DNA from: Bacteroidales bacterium
Lineage (GTDB): Bacteria; Bacteroidota; Bacteroidia; Bacteroidales; P3
NCBI GenBank assembly: GCA_017449975.1
Contig: JAFSYK010000096.1
Span: forward strand, 1-64,000
Length of the DNA: 64,000 bases
Direction: 5' to 3'
Shown here one piece after another: positions 25,949 through 33,837 of the stretch (its first letter is position 1; every line of letters begins with the position of its first letter). A program made the translations under genes and the position numbers. The notes under the pieces are model-generated. The model did no database searches, was not told the DNA's origin, and worked only from the letters and a program-made list of their open reading frames with translations.

Positions 25949-26920
25949 ATGATAGAGCGTCACGCTGTCCCCATCAACACTATCGCCTGGGTGGCACCCT
26001 CCGATGTGGGGACGATTGACACGCTATACGAGCCAGAGAGCGTAGCGGAGATGGAAGCACTCTGTCGCCAACTCTATGCGCAACAGCTCTCCTTCGACTT
26101 GGTTGGACACACCTCCAATATCCTCTACACGAGTGGTTATCATGTAGAGCGCATGATTACCACCCGCAAAGCCGACCACTTTAGGATAGGCGACGATGCC
26201 ATCGTCTGCGAATGCGGCGTCAACGTGCGCCTATTGGCTGCTGCAGCCATCGAGGCAGGTTGCAAAGGTTTCGAGGGACTCATCGACTTGCCCGGAACGG
26301 TAGGCTCCGCCCTCTATGGTAATGCAGGCTGTTACGACTGCAGTGTGAGCGGACTGCTGACCGAAGCCACCCTGCTGATGCCTGACGGCACGGTACAAAC
26401 CGTGACCCCGGAATGGTTCCAGTTCACCAAACGCTCCTCTGTGCTGAAACGCCACGAAAAACAAGGCATCATACTCACCGCCACATTGCGACGGGAGCAT
26501 GGCGACGCAACGGAACTCCGCAATACAGCCGATGAGAACCACCGCAAACGTCGTAATTCACAGCCCGGCCCCAAGAATGGTCTGGGATCCATCTTTGGCA
26601 GTTCAGGTGATCCCACCCCATTGCAGAATGATATGGATGTCATCTACAACCGTTTTGCGAAATGGTTTCATTGGGAAACGTCTGACATCAAAACCCAACG
26701 GGAAAAGAAAGCACATTTGGCGCTCACCCTGCTGGGCGACAAAGAGCTCAAGCCCTATGTCCGCGCCTGGAACTGGTACCAGTGGAACGACGACGAAGCC
26801 CACCAAATGTTTTGGAAATTTGTTCGTTTCCACCGACAGATGTTCACCCGCAGTGATTTTGAAATAGAAATCAAAGGATTGTCGGACGACGCCATCGAGC
26901 AACGCATCGAGGAGGCGTAA
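25949..26920 (+). CDS. MurB-like FAD-binding protein with atypical C-terminus
   Basis: The N-terminal two thirds match the FAD-binding part of UDP-N-acetylenolpyruvoylglucosamine reductase: GHTSNILY (53-60), GFEGLIDLPGTVGSALYGNAGCY (108-129), FTKRSSVLK with the expected Arg (Arg162) and GLGSIFG with the expected Ser (Ser214). After residue 220 the sequence is helical and Trp-rich (YVRAWNWYQWNDDEAHQMFWKF) and does not look like the usual MurB substrate-binding domain with its late Glu. It is the third gene of the export operon, 15 bases after the wzz-like gene. A role in peptidoglycan synthesis is doubtful; a reductase acting on a nucleotide-sugar of the glycan pathway is possible. Confidence 0.72.
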   Translation: MIERHAVPINTIAWVAPSDVGTIDTLYEPESVAEMEALCRQLYAQQLSFDLVGHTSNILYTSGYHVERMITTRKADHFRIGDDAIVCECGVNVRLLAAAAIEAGCKGFEGLIDLPGTVGSALYGNAGCYDCSVSGLLTEATLLMPDGTVQTVTPEWFQFTKRSSVLKRHEKQGIILTATLRREHGDATELRNTADENHRKRRNSQPGPKNGLGSIFGSSGDPTPLQNDMDVIYNRFAKWFHWETSDIKTQREKKAHLALTLLGDKELKPYVRAWNWYQWNDDEAHQMFWKFVRFHRQMFTRSDFEIEIKGLSDDAIEQRIEEA

Positions 26921-26925
26921 ACCAC

Positions 26926-28116
26926 CTATCGGACACCATCCAGGAAACGCTGGAGGGCAATCCAGCCCCTCCTACTATCATAATGGGTTCCCAAAGCCCA
27001 ATAGCGAAGACGGCGATACAGCGCTGTCCGTTTTGTCTGGCTGATACGAATAAACGTAAAAACGCCATACGTGCAAATAATGCTGACCAAAACGACCACT
27101 ATGACCTGCCACAATAAGCTGGCGCCGAACACCCAACTCACGAACCAACTCAAGATAATAAAGAAATTCAGGGTAAGAATCGACAATGTGGTAATCAAAT
27201 GAGAGCAGCCCAAATCAATAAAAGCGTGATGCAGATGGTTGCGGTCGGCCGAGAAGGGCGAACGATGCTGCAGGAGACGATAGATAATCAAACGCAACGT
27301 ATCGAAGACCGGAATACCCAATATGGCCAGACAGACCGCAATGAGTGAGATATTATAGTCGGACTCCAATACCAAGCAACTTGAATTGGATTTCAAGATA
27401 GAAAACAAGAAAGTCGAAAAAATAGTGCCTATCATCAACGTGCCGCCGTCACCGATAAACATCTTGCTCTTACGGCCAAAAACATTGTGCAAGAAGAAAG
27501 GTATCACGGCACCCGCTATAATAAACGCCACGGACATCAAGGCTGACATGCCCGAAAGGGCAAAAATGATGCCAAACAGAATCGAAGCCATGAACGTATA
27601 GCCCGAGGAATAGCCGTCGACACCGTCTATCAAATTGACTGCATTGATGACCCCAACGCCCACAAACAGCGAGACCACGTAACTCCCAACCAGAGTTAAA
27701 TCGTTGACACCAAACAGTCCATGGAAGGTATTGACACTGTTACCATTCAGATAAATAGCCAAGAAAACCACCAACAGCTCAAAGCCAAACTTTACCATGG
27801 GCGGCAAATCGTAGATATCGTCCAGAATGCCCAACACCAACAAAACAGACATTGCCCCCAACATAAAGGCTACAGGCAGACTTTGCCAGACAATCATCAC
27901 AATGAGCGACGGCACCAGAATGCCACCATACACTACCACACCACCCAGTAAAGGAACGGGACGGCGCTGCAGCTTACGATAGTTGGGAACATCGAAAATG
28001 CGGCGTTTGCGAGCAAAATAAAGCACATAGGGGAACAATAGCCACGACACAGCGAATGCCACCACGGTCATCATGACCGCAAACCATACATAGTGGATGA
28101 TGATATCAAGTGGCAT
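26926..28116 (-). CDS. wecA: WecA-like polyprenyl-phosphate GlcNAc-1-phosphate transferase
   Basis: Integral membrane enzyme that starts glycan synthesis by transferring GlcNAc-1-P to undecaprenyl phosphate. About 10-11 helices are seen. Active-site motifs are LGILDDIYDLPP (about 95-106), NAVNLIDGVDGYSSG (about 160-174) and FIGDGGTLMIG (about 220-230). The HH-type motif is RNHLHHAFIDLG near 295. The length of 396 is normal. It is 10 bases downstream of glmM, which supplies GlcN-1-P for UDP-GlcNAc, so substrate synthesis and use are co-transcribed. It converges on the MurB-like gene. A second, shorter paralogue is at 45401-46369. Confidence 0.9.
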   Translation of the reverse strand: MPLDIIIHYVWFAVMMTVVAFAVSWLLFPYVLYFARKRRIFDVPNYRKLQRRPVPLLGGVVVYGGILVPSLIVMIVWQSLPVAFMLGAMSVLLVLGILDDIYDLPPMVKFGFELLVVFLAIYLNGNSVNTFHGLFGVNDLTLVGSYVVSLFVGVGVINAVNLIDGVDGYSSGYTFMASILFGIIFALSGMSALMSVAFIIAGAVIPFFLHNVFGRKSKMFIGDGGTLMIGTIFSTFLFSILKSNSSCLVLESDYNISLIAVCLAILGIPVFDTLRLIIYRLLQHRSPFSADRNHLHHAFIDLGCSHLITTLSILTLNFFIILSWFVSWVFGASLLWQVIVVVLVSIICTYGVFTFIRISQTKRTALYRRLRYWALGTHYDSRRGWIALQRFLDGVR

Positions 28117-28126
28117 GGGGCGACTG

Positions 28127-29515
28127 TTATCCGATTTGATCCATTACCTGCTGCGCCAAAGCGGTAGCCTCTTGCTCCGTGTGCGCTTCGCTATAGATAC
28201 GGATAATCGGTTCTGTGTTAGATTTGCGAAGATGCACCCATCCGGTCTCGAAATCAATCTTCACACCATCGATGGTATTCACCTGACAAGCGGCATTCGA
28301 AGCGTAGTGGGCTGCCACCCGCTGCAGAATCTCGTCGACATTCATGTCGGGCGTCAGGTCTTTACGGTTCTTGGAGATGATGTATTCGGGATAGGTCTTG
28401 CGCAGCGCACTAACCTTCATATTCTTCTTCGCCAGCAAGGTGAGGAACAGCGCCACACCGACGAGGGCATCGCGACCATAGTGCAAGGCGGGATAAATAA
28501 CACCGCCATTGCCTTCGCCACCGATGATGGCATGGGTGCTCTTCATCAAAGTGGTAACATTGACCTCGCCCACGGCTGAGGCAGCATAGCTGCAGCCGGG
28601 ATAATGGTTGGTCACATCGCGCAAAGCACGCGAAGAGGAGAGGTTGGACACCGTGTTACCCGGCGTATGAGACAGCACATAGTCAGCCACACTGACCAAT
28701 GTGTACTCCTCGCCAAACATGGTGCCGTCCTCGCATATCAAAGCCAGACGATCCACATCGGGATCGACAACGATACCCAGGTCGCCGCCCTCGCTGCGCA
28801 TCGCCTCGGCAATCTGCGTCAGGTTTTGCGGGATAGGCTCCGGGTTGTGGGCAAAAAGACCCGTCGGCTCGCAGTTGAGTTCCACCACTCGGTTGACACC
28901 CAACGCACGCAGCAAACGCGGGATGGCGATGCCACCCGTAGAATTGACGGCATCCACCACCACCTTAAAATCGGCACGACGGATGGCGTCCACATCCACC
29001 AGATCCAAAGCGAGCACCTGCTGGATATGTTTGTCGATGGTATCATGCTGTTCCGTCACTTGACCCAACTGGTCCACCTCGGCAAACGTGACATCGCCGC
29101 TGTCAGCCAAGCGAAGCACCTCGGCGCCTTCAGCGGCATCGATGAACTCGCCCTTGGCATTGAGCAGTTTAAGGGCATTCCAGTGTTTGGGGTTATGCGA
29201 AGCGGTAATGATAATACCACCGTCCGCGCGGTTGTTGATGACCGCCATCTCGGTGGTCGGCGTAGTGGAGAGACCCGTGTCAATCACATCGATACCCATA
29301 CCCTGTAGCGTACCCACCACAAGACGGTCGACCATGGCACCCGATATACGGGCGTCACGACCCACAACCAACGTCAAACGCTTGGAACCAGCTCGTTGCT
29401 GAAGAAAAGTAGCAAAAGCGCTGGTAAATTTAACCACGTCGAGCGGGCTCAGTCCTTCTCCCGCATGTCCGCCAATGGTTCCGCGGATACCTGATATAGA
29501 TTTGATGAGAGACAT
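28127..29515 (-). CDS. glmM: Phosphoglucosamine mutase
   Basis: Converts GlcN-6-P to GlcN-1-P on the way to UDP-GlcNAc. The phosphoserine loop is ITASHNPKHWN (Ser106), the metal-binding loop is DPDVDRLAL (about 252-260), the sugar-binding loop is GEGNGGVI and the phosphate-binding loop is RKSNTEPIIRIYSEA near the C-terminus. The 462-residue length is typical of the Bacteroidota enzyme. Phosphomannomutase is the alternative, but TASHNPKHWNALK fits GlmM. It is the first gene of a two-gene operon with the WecA-like transferase. Confidence 0.9.
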   Translation of the reverse strand: MSLIKSISGIRGTIGGHAGEGLSPLDVVKFTSAFATFLQQRAGSKRLTLVVGRDARISGAMVDRLVVGTLQGMGIDVIDTGLSTTPTTEMAVINNRADGGIIITASHNPKHWNALKLLNAKGEFIDAAEGAEVLRLADSGDVTFAEVDQLGQVTEQHDTIDKHIQQVLALDLVDVDAIRRADFKVVVDAVNSTGGIAIPRLLRALGVNRVVELNCEPTGLFAHNPEPIPQNLTQIAEAMRSEGGDLGIVVDPDVDRLALICEDGTMFGEEYTLVSVADYVLSHTPGNTVSNLSSSRALRDVTNHYPGCSYAASAVGEVNVTTLMKSTHAIIGGEGNGGVIYPALHYGRDALVGVALFLTLLAKKNMKVSALRKTYPEYIISKNRKDLTPDMNVDEILQRVAAHYASNAACQVNTIDGVKIDFETGWVHLRKSNTEPIIRIYSEAHTEQEATALAQQVMDQIG

Positions 29516-29560
29516 GTGACTAACTATAATCAGACAATACGCCTAAACTTTAACAATATG

Positions 29561-29568
29561 CAAAAATA
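29561..29568 (-). promoter_or_regulatory. Candidate -7 box for glmM
   Basis: The minus strand reads TATTTTTG (TAnnTTTG), 46 bases before the glmM ATG. It is paired with a divergent box at 29612-29619 around a shared palindrome. Confidence 0.55.
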
Positions 29569-29582
29569 CGTATTTTTTTGAG

Positions 29583-29594
29583 AGTATGCATACT
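29583..29594. promoter_or_regulatory. 12-bp perfect palindrome between divergent promoters
   Basis: AGTATGCATACT reads the same on both strands. It lies 14 bases from the glmM -7 box and 17 bases from the kinase -7 box, overlapping the -33 region of both, so a dimeric regulator could act on both genes. Confidence 0.45.
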
Positions 29595-29611
29595 ATTTTT
29601 TATTTTATTCG

Positions 29612-29619
29612 TATATTTG
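29612..29619 (+). promoter_or_regulatory. Candidate -7 box for the deoxynucleoside kinase gene
   Basis: TATATTTG matches TAnnTTTG, 83 bases before the ATG at 29702. Confidence 0.55.
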
Positions 29620-29701
29620 CCCATGATAGACCATTCTGTCAACTCATCTATGCAATTCACATTCAAGTGTTAATTGTGTAGGTATATAAATATTGTATCG
29701 T

Positions 29702-30319
29702 ATGCACATCGCTATTGCAGGAAATATCGGCTCGGGCAAAACGACTCTGACGAAATTACTCGCCCGGCATTATAGCTACAAACCCGTATTCGAACCCGTT
29801 GAGAACAACCCCTATCTCAGCAGTTTCTACGAGGATATGCGTCGCTGGTCGTTCAATCTGCAAATCTATTTTCTCCATACCCGCTTCAAACAGCTGATTG
29901 ACATCCGCAAACAGAACAACAATATCGTTCAAGACCGTACCCTCTACGAGGATGCCTACATCTTTGCGCCCAACCTGCATGCCATGGGCCTGCTGAATAC
30001 GCGCGACTTCGAGAACTACCTCCAAATGTTCGAGCTGCTGTCGTCGTTCATCCAACCGCCCGACCTGCTGATTTACCTGCGGGGAGACGTACCATCACTC
30101 ATTCGTCAGATACAGAAACGTGGTCGCGACTACGAAAACGCCATCCGATTGGACTACCTGACCAGTCTGAACCAACGCTATGAGAGCTGGATTGCCGATT
30201 ACAACCGCAGCAAGCTGCTGGTGGTGGATATCGAAGAATTGAACTTCGCCGAGAATCCCGAGGACTTGGGTGTCGTCATCAACAAGATTGACGCCGAGTT
30301 CAACAGTCTGTTTAATTAG
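29702..30319 (+). CDS. Deoxynucleoside kinase (dNK/dGK-dAK family)
   Basis: Phosphorylates deoxynucleosides for salvage. The P-loop is GNIGSGKTTL (7-16). EPVENNPYLSSFYED (about 32-46), the DRT motif in QDRTLYEDA, and the lid-region Arg cluster RGRDYENAIRLDYL are all present. The ATG at 29702 puts the P-loop at the usual position; a TTG three codons upstream is less likely. The length of 205 is standard. It is divergent from glmM and followed by a long repeat tract, so it is probably monocistronic. Confidence 0.9.
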   Translation: MHIAIAGNIGSGKTTLTKLLARHYSYKPVFEPVENNPYLSSFYEDMRRWSFNLQIYFLHTRFKQLIDIRKQNNNIVQDRTLYEDAYIFAPNLHAMGLLNTRDFENYLQMFELLSSFIQPPDLLIYLRGDVPSLIRQIQKRGRDYENAIRLDYLTSLNQRYESWIADYNRSKLLVVDIEELNFAENPEDLGVVINKIDAEFNSLFN

Positions 30320-30476
30320 TGAATTGGAGAATTGAGAATTGTTGAGTTGTTGAATTGTTGAGTTGTTGAATTGAGAATTGAGAATTGAAACTATTGCTGA
30401 CCACTAACCGCTAACTGCTAACTGCTAACTGCTAACTGCTAACTGCTTTTTAGTTTTTAGTTTTTACTTTTTAGTT
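30320..30476. repeat. Composite GAGAATT / GTTGAATTG / CTAACTG / TTTTTAG repeat tract
   Basis: This fills the gap before kdsB. In order: GAATT and GTTGAATTGTTGAG words, GAGAATT units, CTGACCACTAACCG, five perfect CTAACTG units (30411-30445), then TTTTTAG/TTTTTAC units to 30476. The same order of GAGAATT then CTGACTG words occurs inside htpG, and the CTAACTG-TTTTTAG part occurs reversed at 33674-33716. Confidence 0.85.
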
Positions 30477-30485
30477 TAGAATAAA

Positions 30486-31250
30486 ATGAACGTCTTGGCT
30501 GTTATACCTGCGCGCCATGCTTCGACACGGTTTCCTGGGAAACCGTTGGCGTCGTTGCACGGAAAGCCCATCATCCAATGGGTGTGGGAACGGGTGAGCC
30601 AGGTGGTGGGCGCCGGTTCCACCATTGTCGCCACCGACGATGAGCGCATCATGACAGCCGTCGCAGCCTTTGGCGGGAACGCCATGATGACACGCTCCGA
30701 CCACAAGAGCGGCACAGACCGCTGCGGCGAGATACTGCAGCACATGGAGACGATGGGGCGTCATTACGACATCGTCATCAACGTACAAGGCGACGAGCCT
30801 TTCATCCGTCAGCAGCAGTTAACCACATTGATTCAACGCTTCGACAACCCCGCGGTGGAAATTGCCACCCTGCGCACTCCGATACACTGCAGCGAGGCAC
30901 TGCTCTCTCCCAACAACGTCAAGGTGGTGACCGGCAACGACGGTCACGCACTCTATTTCAGTCGTCATCCCCTCCCCTATTTCCGTGGGAAAGAGCCACA
31001 GGAATGGGTCTCGCTACATCAATACTACAAACATGTCGGCGTATACGCCTTCCGCAATGCGACACTGCAGCAAGTGGTACAGCTCCCCATGGGTTCATTG
31101 GAACAATGTGAGTCATTGGAGCAGTTGCGTTGGCTGGAACATGGGTTCACGATACACCTCTGCGACACCGACATGGAGAACATCGGCATTGACACACCCG
31201 AAGACCTGCAAATTGCCGAACAATACTTAATCGAACATCCCATCTTATAA
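30486..31250 (+). CDS. kdsB: 3-deoxy-manno-octulosonate cytidylyltransferase
   Basis: Makes CMP-Kdo for the lipid A inner core. The N-terminal IPARHASTRFPGKPL (7-21) binds CTP. SGTDRCGEI, INVQGDEPFI with the metal-binding Asp, and the C-terminal IGIDTPEDLQIAE are diagnostic. The length of 254 is normal. The start follows directly on the TTTTTAG repeat tract. It shows that the organism makes Kdo-type lipopolysaccharide. The HU-SPOR gene starts 18 bases later. Confidence 0.96.
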   Translation: MNVLAVIPARHASTRFPGKPLASLHGKPIIQWVWERVSQVVGAGSTIVATDDERIMTAVAAFGGNAMMTRSDHKSGTDRCGEILQHMETMGRHYDIVINVQGDEPFIRQQQLTTLIQRFDNPAVEIATLRTPIHCSEALLSPNNVKVVTGNDGHALYFSRHPLPYFRGKEPQEWVSLHQYYKHVGVYAFRNATLQQVVQLPMGSLEQCESLEQLRWLEHGFTIHLCDTDMENIGIDTPEDLQIAEQYLIEHPIL

Positions 31251-31268
31251 GACAAAATAGAATCCACA

Positions 31269-32930
31269 ATGAATATTACAGAACTTATTGTAGATTATCT
31301 GAAACAAGGTCATGTTGTTGAACTGCCCAACATCGGTACCCTCAGCAACCAACGCCAATCCGCACACATGGACGATGCCACCCGCACCTTCCACGCGGGA
31401 CAAGATGCCGTCACATTCAGTTCCAACACCAATGGCAACAATGATATTGTGAAGTATCTGGCCGAAGTCGAATGCGTCGACATGAAGATTGCCCAGATGA
31501 TGTGGAAGAACTACGTGGACGCACTGAACGACAAGCTGAGTCGCACAGGCAGCCATCAGTTCCCCGGCATCGGTGAACTGCGTATGGCAAGTGGCAGTTA
31601 TCAATTCGACGGCATCGCCACACCTGTAAGCGGCGACACCCCCGTCATCACCGATGTAAAACACTACGAATCCGACAACTCCGACCCCTTCGCCGCCTTC
31701 GACGCCCCGAAAGAGGAGCCCATGCCCGAACCAGAACCGGAACCTAAACCCCTTCCAGAGCCGGAACCCGAGCCGGAGCCAGAGCCGGAAATACCGGAAC
31801 CTATAGCGACCCCGAAAGCCACGGAAGAAGCGGAAGTTCCCGCCATGCCCGAAACACCTGAGGTCCCTGAACCAATGGAAGCTCCGGTATTTTCAGAAAC
31901 CCCTGCACCCGCCGAGACCCCGGATACTCCTATCCAAAAGACGGAAAGCGACATCTTTGCAGGCATCTCCGACATTGCGGAACCGACCAAAGGCAAGAAA
32001 AAGAAAAAACACGGTTGGCTGTGGCTGCTTCTCTTGCTGCTTCTTTTGGCCGCAGGAGGATACTATTACTATACCCACTACTACCACCAAGCCGATACGG
32101 AACAGACGGCGGCGACCAACGACAGCATTGACCACCAAACCGTCACTGCCACCGAAGAAGACATTACCACCAGCGAGGAGACCGACGAAATCACGGAGGC
32201 AAAAGTCTATGGTGATGGCTATATGGACATCGTCAACATCTTCACCTTCAATACCGACCTGCTGGAATACGACGCCAACGAGTTTGTCGCCAACCGCAAC
32301 ATCATTCTGAACAATCTGAATGAATACTGGTCGCAGTTCCTCAGCAACCGTCATTACAGCAATGCAATGCCCTATATGCAGACCGCATTGTCGGAGTATA
32401 TCGACAACCGTCTGGCGGAACTCTTCAACAACGAAGGTTATTCCGTGCGTCGTTTCTTTAATTCCGACGACAATCTGCATCAGTTCTTCTACAACGAACT
32501 GAAATTCAAGAAAGCCTCTCATGCCCGCGTTACCATTCAAAGCGAGCTGATGGACTACGACATGCTGGACGAGATGCTGCGCCAGGTAGTGGAGGCCAAC
32601 GACCTGACCGCTTCGGATGTAGGTATCGCCGCCACAACGGTGAAACCCAAAGTCCAAGAGGCACCCAAGGCCGACGGCAACTACACGGCCCACATGGAGA
32701 GCAGCAGCAAGCAGGGATTCGACGTGATTGCAGGCTTCTACACCAACCGCCAGTCGGCCATCAAGATGACCTCGAGACTGAAGAGCCTGGGATGCGACGC
32801 CTACATCATCGACCACAACCACCTGTACTACGTCAGTATGGGCAGCGCCCCCACCCGTACGGCAGCCGAAGCGCTGTACAAGCAGATTACCAGCTGGTAT
32901 AGCGGATCGGTGGCCATCAAACAGTGGTAA
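31269..32930 (+). CDS. HU-domain and SPOR-domain membrane protein
   Basis: A three-part protein of a Bacteroidota type. Residues 1-125 form a prokaryotic HU (CCDC81-like) domain (VVELPNIGTLSNQ, FPGIGELRMA). Residues about 140-235 are an acidic Pro-Glu-rich stretch with alternating PEPEPE. A single transmembrane helix follows KGKKKKK near residues 248-262. The periplasmic part ends in a SPOR domain (about 475-550: FDVIAGFYTNRQSAIKMTSRLKSLG), a fold that binds denuded peptidoglycan at division sites. The layout predicts a cytoplasmic HU-like domain tethered to a septal-peptidoglycan sensor. The length of 553 and full motif content give no sign of truncation. Confidence 0.88.
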   Translation: MNITELIVDYLKQGHVVELPNIGTLSNQRQSAHMDDATRTFHAGQDAVTFSSNTNGNNDIVKYLAEVECVDMKIAQMMWKNYVDALNDKLSRTGSHQFPGIGELRMASGSYQFDGIATPVSGDTPVITDVKHYESDNSDPFAAFDAPKEEPMPEPEPEPKPLPEPEPEPEPEPEIPEPIATPKATEEAEVPAMPETPEVPEPMEAPVFSETPAPAETPDTPIQKTESDIFAGISDIAEPTKGKKKKKHGWLWLLLLLLLLAAGGYYYYTHYYHQADTEQTAATNDSIDHQTVTATEEDITTSEETDEITEAKVYGDGYMDIVNIFTFNTDLLEYDANEFVANRNIILNNLNEYWSQFLSNRHYSNAMPYMQTALSEYIDNRLAELFNNEGYSVRRFFNSDDNLHQFFYNELKFKKASHARVTIQSELMDYDMLDEMLRQVVEANDLTASDVGIAATTVKPKVQEAPKADGNYTAHMESSSKQGFDVIAGFYTNRQSAIKMTSRLKSLGCDAYIIDHNHLYYVSMGSAPTRTAAEALYKQITSWYSGSVAIKQW

Positions 32931-32936
32931 GACGTT

Positions 32937-33010
32937 AAGATGATAAGATGATAAGATGTTAAGGTGATATTTTCACAACTTCACATTTTCACATCTTCAC
33001 AACTTCACAT
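32937..33010. repeat. TTAAGATGA / TTCACANNT 9-nt repeats
   Basis: The gap before trmB consists of TAAGATGA words followed by TTCACAACT, TTCACATTT and TTCACATCT units in perfect 9-nt register. The same families are at 33721-33815 and 42465-42500. Confidence 0.75.
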
Positions 33011-33013
33011 TTT

Positions 33014-33676
33014 ATGGGACATCACAAGCTGGAGCACTTCGCCGAGAACCTGACCTTTGCAAATCTCTTCCAAGTCAGTTTTGAGACTTTGCAACAGGAG
33101 GGCTTCGCCCTGCGGGGAAAATGGCATGAGCACTTTGGCAACAACAACCCCATCACGCTGGAGTTGGGCTGCGGCAAAGGTGACTATACCGTTGCGTTGG
33201 CACAGCTGCACAGCGACCGCAACTTTATCGGTGTCGACATCAAAGGAGCACGCTTGTGGCGCGGTGCCAAGACCGCTACCGAAGAAAAGATGCAGAACGT
33301 GGCATTTATCCGCACACGCATCGAACTAATCGAGGGCTTTTTCGCCACCGACGAAGTGGAAGAGATATGGATTACTTTCCCCGATCCGCAGCCAAAGAAG
33401 CCCATGAAACGGCTCACCAGCGAGCGGTTCCTCAACCACTACAAGCAATTCCTCAAAACCGGCGGACTCATTCACTTGAAGACCGACTCCCAGAAACTCT
33501 ATGACTACACGCTGAACGAGGTGATACCGGCCGGCGGCTACCAAGCGGGCGTCCATACCGATGACCTCTATCACAGCGACTATGAGGGCGAAGCCAAACT
33601 CACACAGACCTTCTACGAAAAGATGTTCCTTGCCGAAGGAAAACCGATAACCTATCTGGAATTCCAAATAAACTAA
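33014..33676 (+). CDS. trmB: tRNA (guanine-N7)-methyltransferase
   Basis: Methylates G46 of tRNA using SAM. The SAM motif is ELGCGKGDYTV (50-60). FIGVDIKGARLWRGAKTA is the next motif, and the active-site block is ITFPDPQPKKPMKRLTS (about 118-134), with THDLYHSDYEGE-type C-terminal residues present as TDDLYHSDY. The 220-residue length is typical. The TAA stop is part of a reversed CTAAAAAG repeat that follows without a break. Confidence 0.94.
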   Translation: MGHHKLEHFAENLTFANLFQVSFETLQQEGFALRGKWHEHFGNNNPITLELGCGKGDYTVALAQLHSDRNFIGVDIKGARLWRGAKTATEEKMQNVAFIRTRIELIEGFFATDEVEEIWITFPDPQPKKPMKRLTSERFLNHYKQFLKTGGLIHLKTDSQKLYDYTLNEVIPAGGYQAGVHTDDLYHSDYEGEAKLTQTFYEKMFLAEGKPITYLEFQIN

Positions 33677-33836
33677 AAAGTAAAAACTAAAAACTAAAAA
33701 GCAGTTAGCGGCTAGCAATAAAATGTTAAGATGTTAAGATGTTAAGATGAGAAGACGTTAAGTTCATAACTTCACAATTTCACAACTTCACAACTTCACG
33801 ATTCACGAATCACTAAACACTAAAAATAATAACAAT
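33674..33836. repeat. Composite CTAAAAAG / GTTAAGATG / TTCACAACT repeat tract
   Basis: The tract starts with the reverse complement of the CTAACTG-TTTTTAG element (33674-33716). It continues with three GTTAAGATG units, then TTCACAACT-type 9-nt units, and ends before yebC. The trmB stop codon lies in its first word. Confidence 0.8.
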
Positions 33837-33837
33837 T

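Noticed and set aside
25949-26920. Canonical murB
   Set aside because: The C-terminal third does not match MurB and the operon is for polysaccharide export; the name would mislead.
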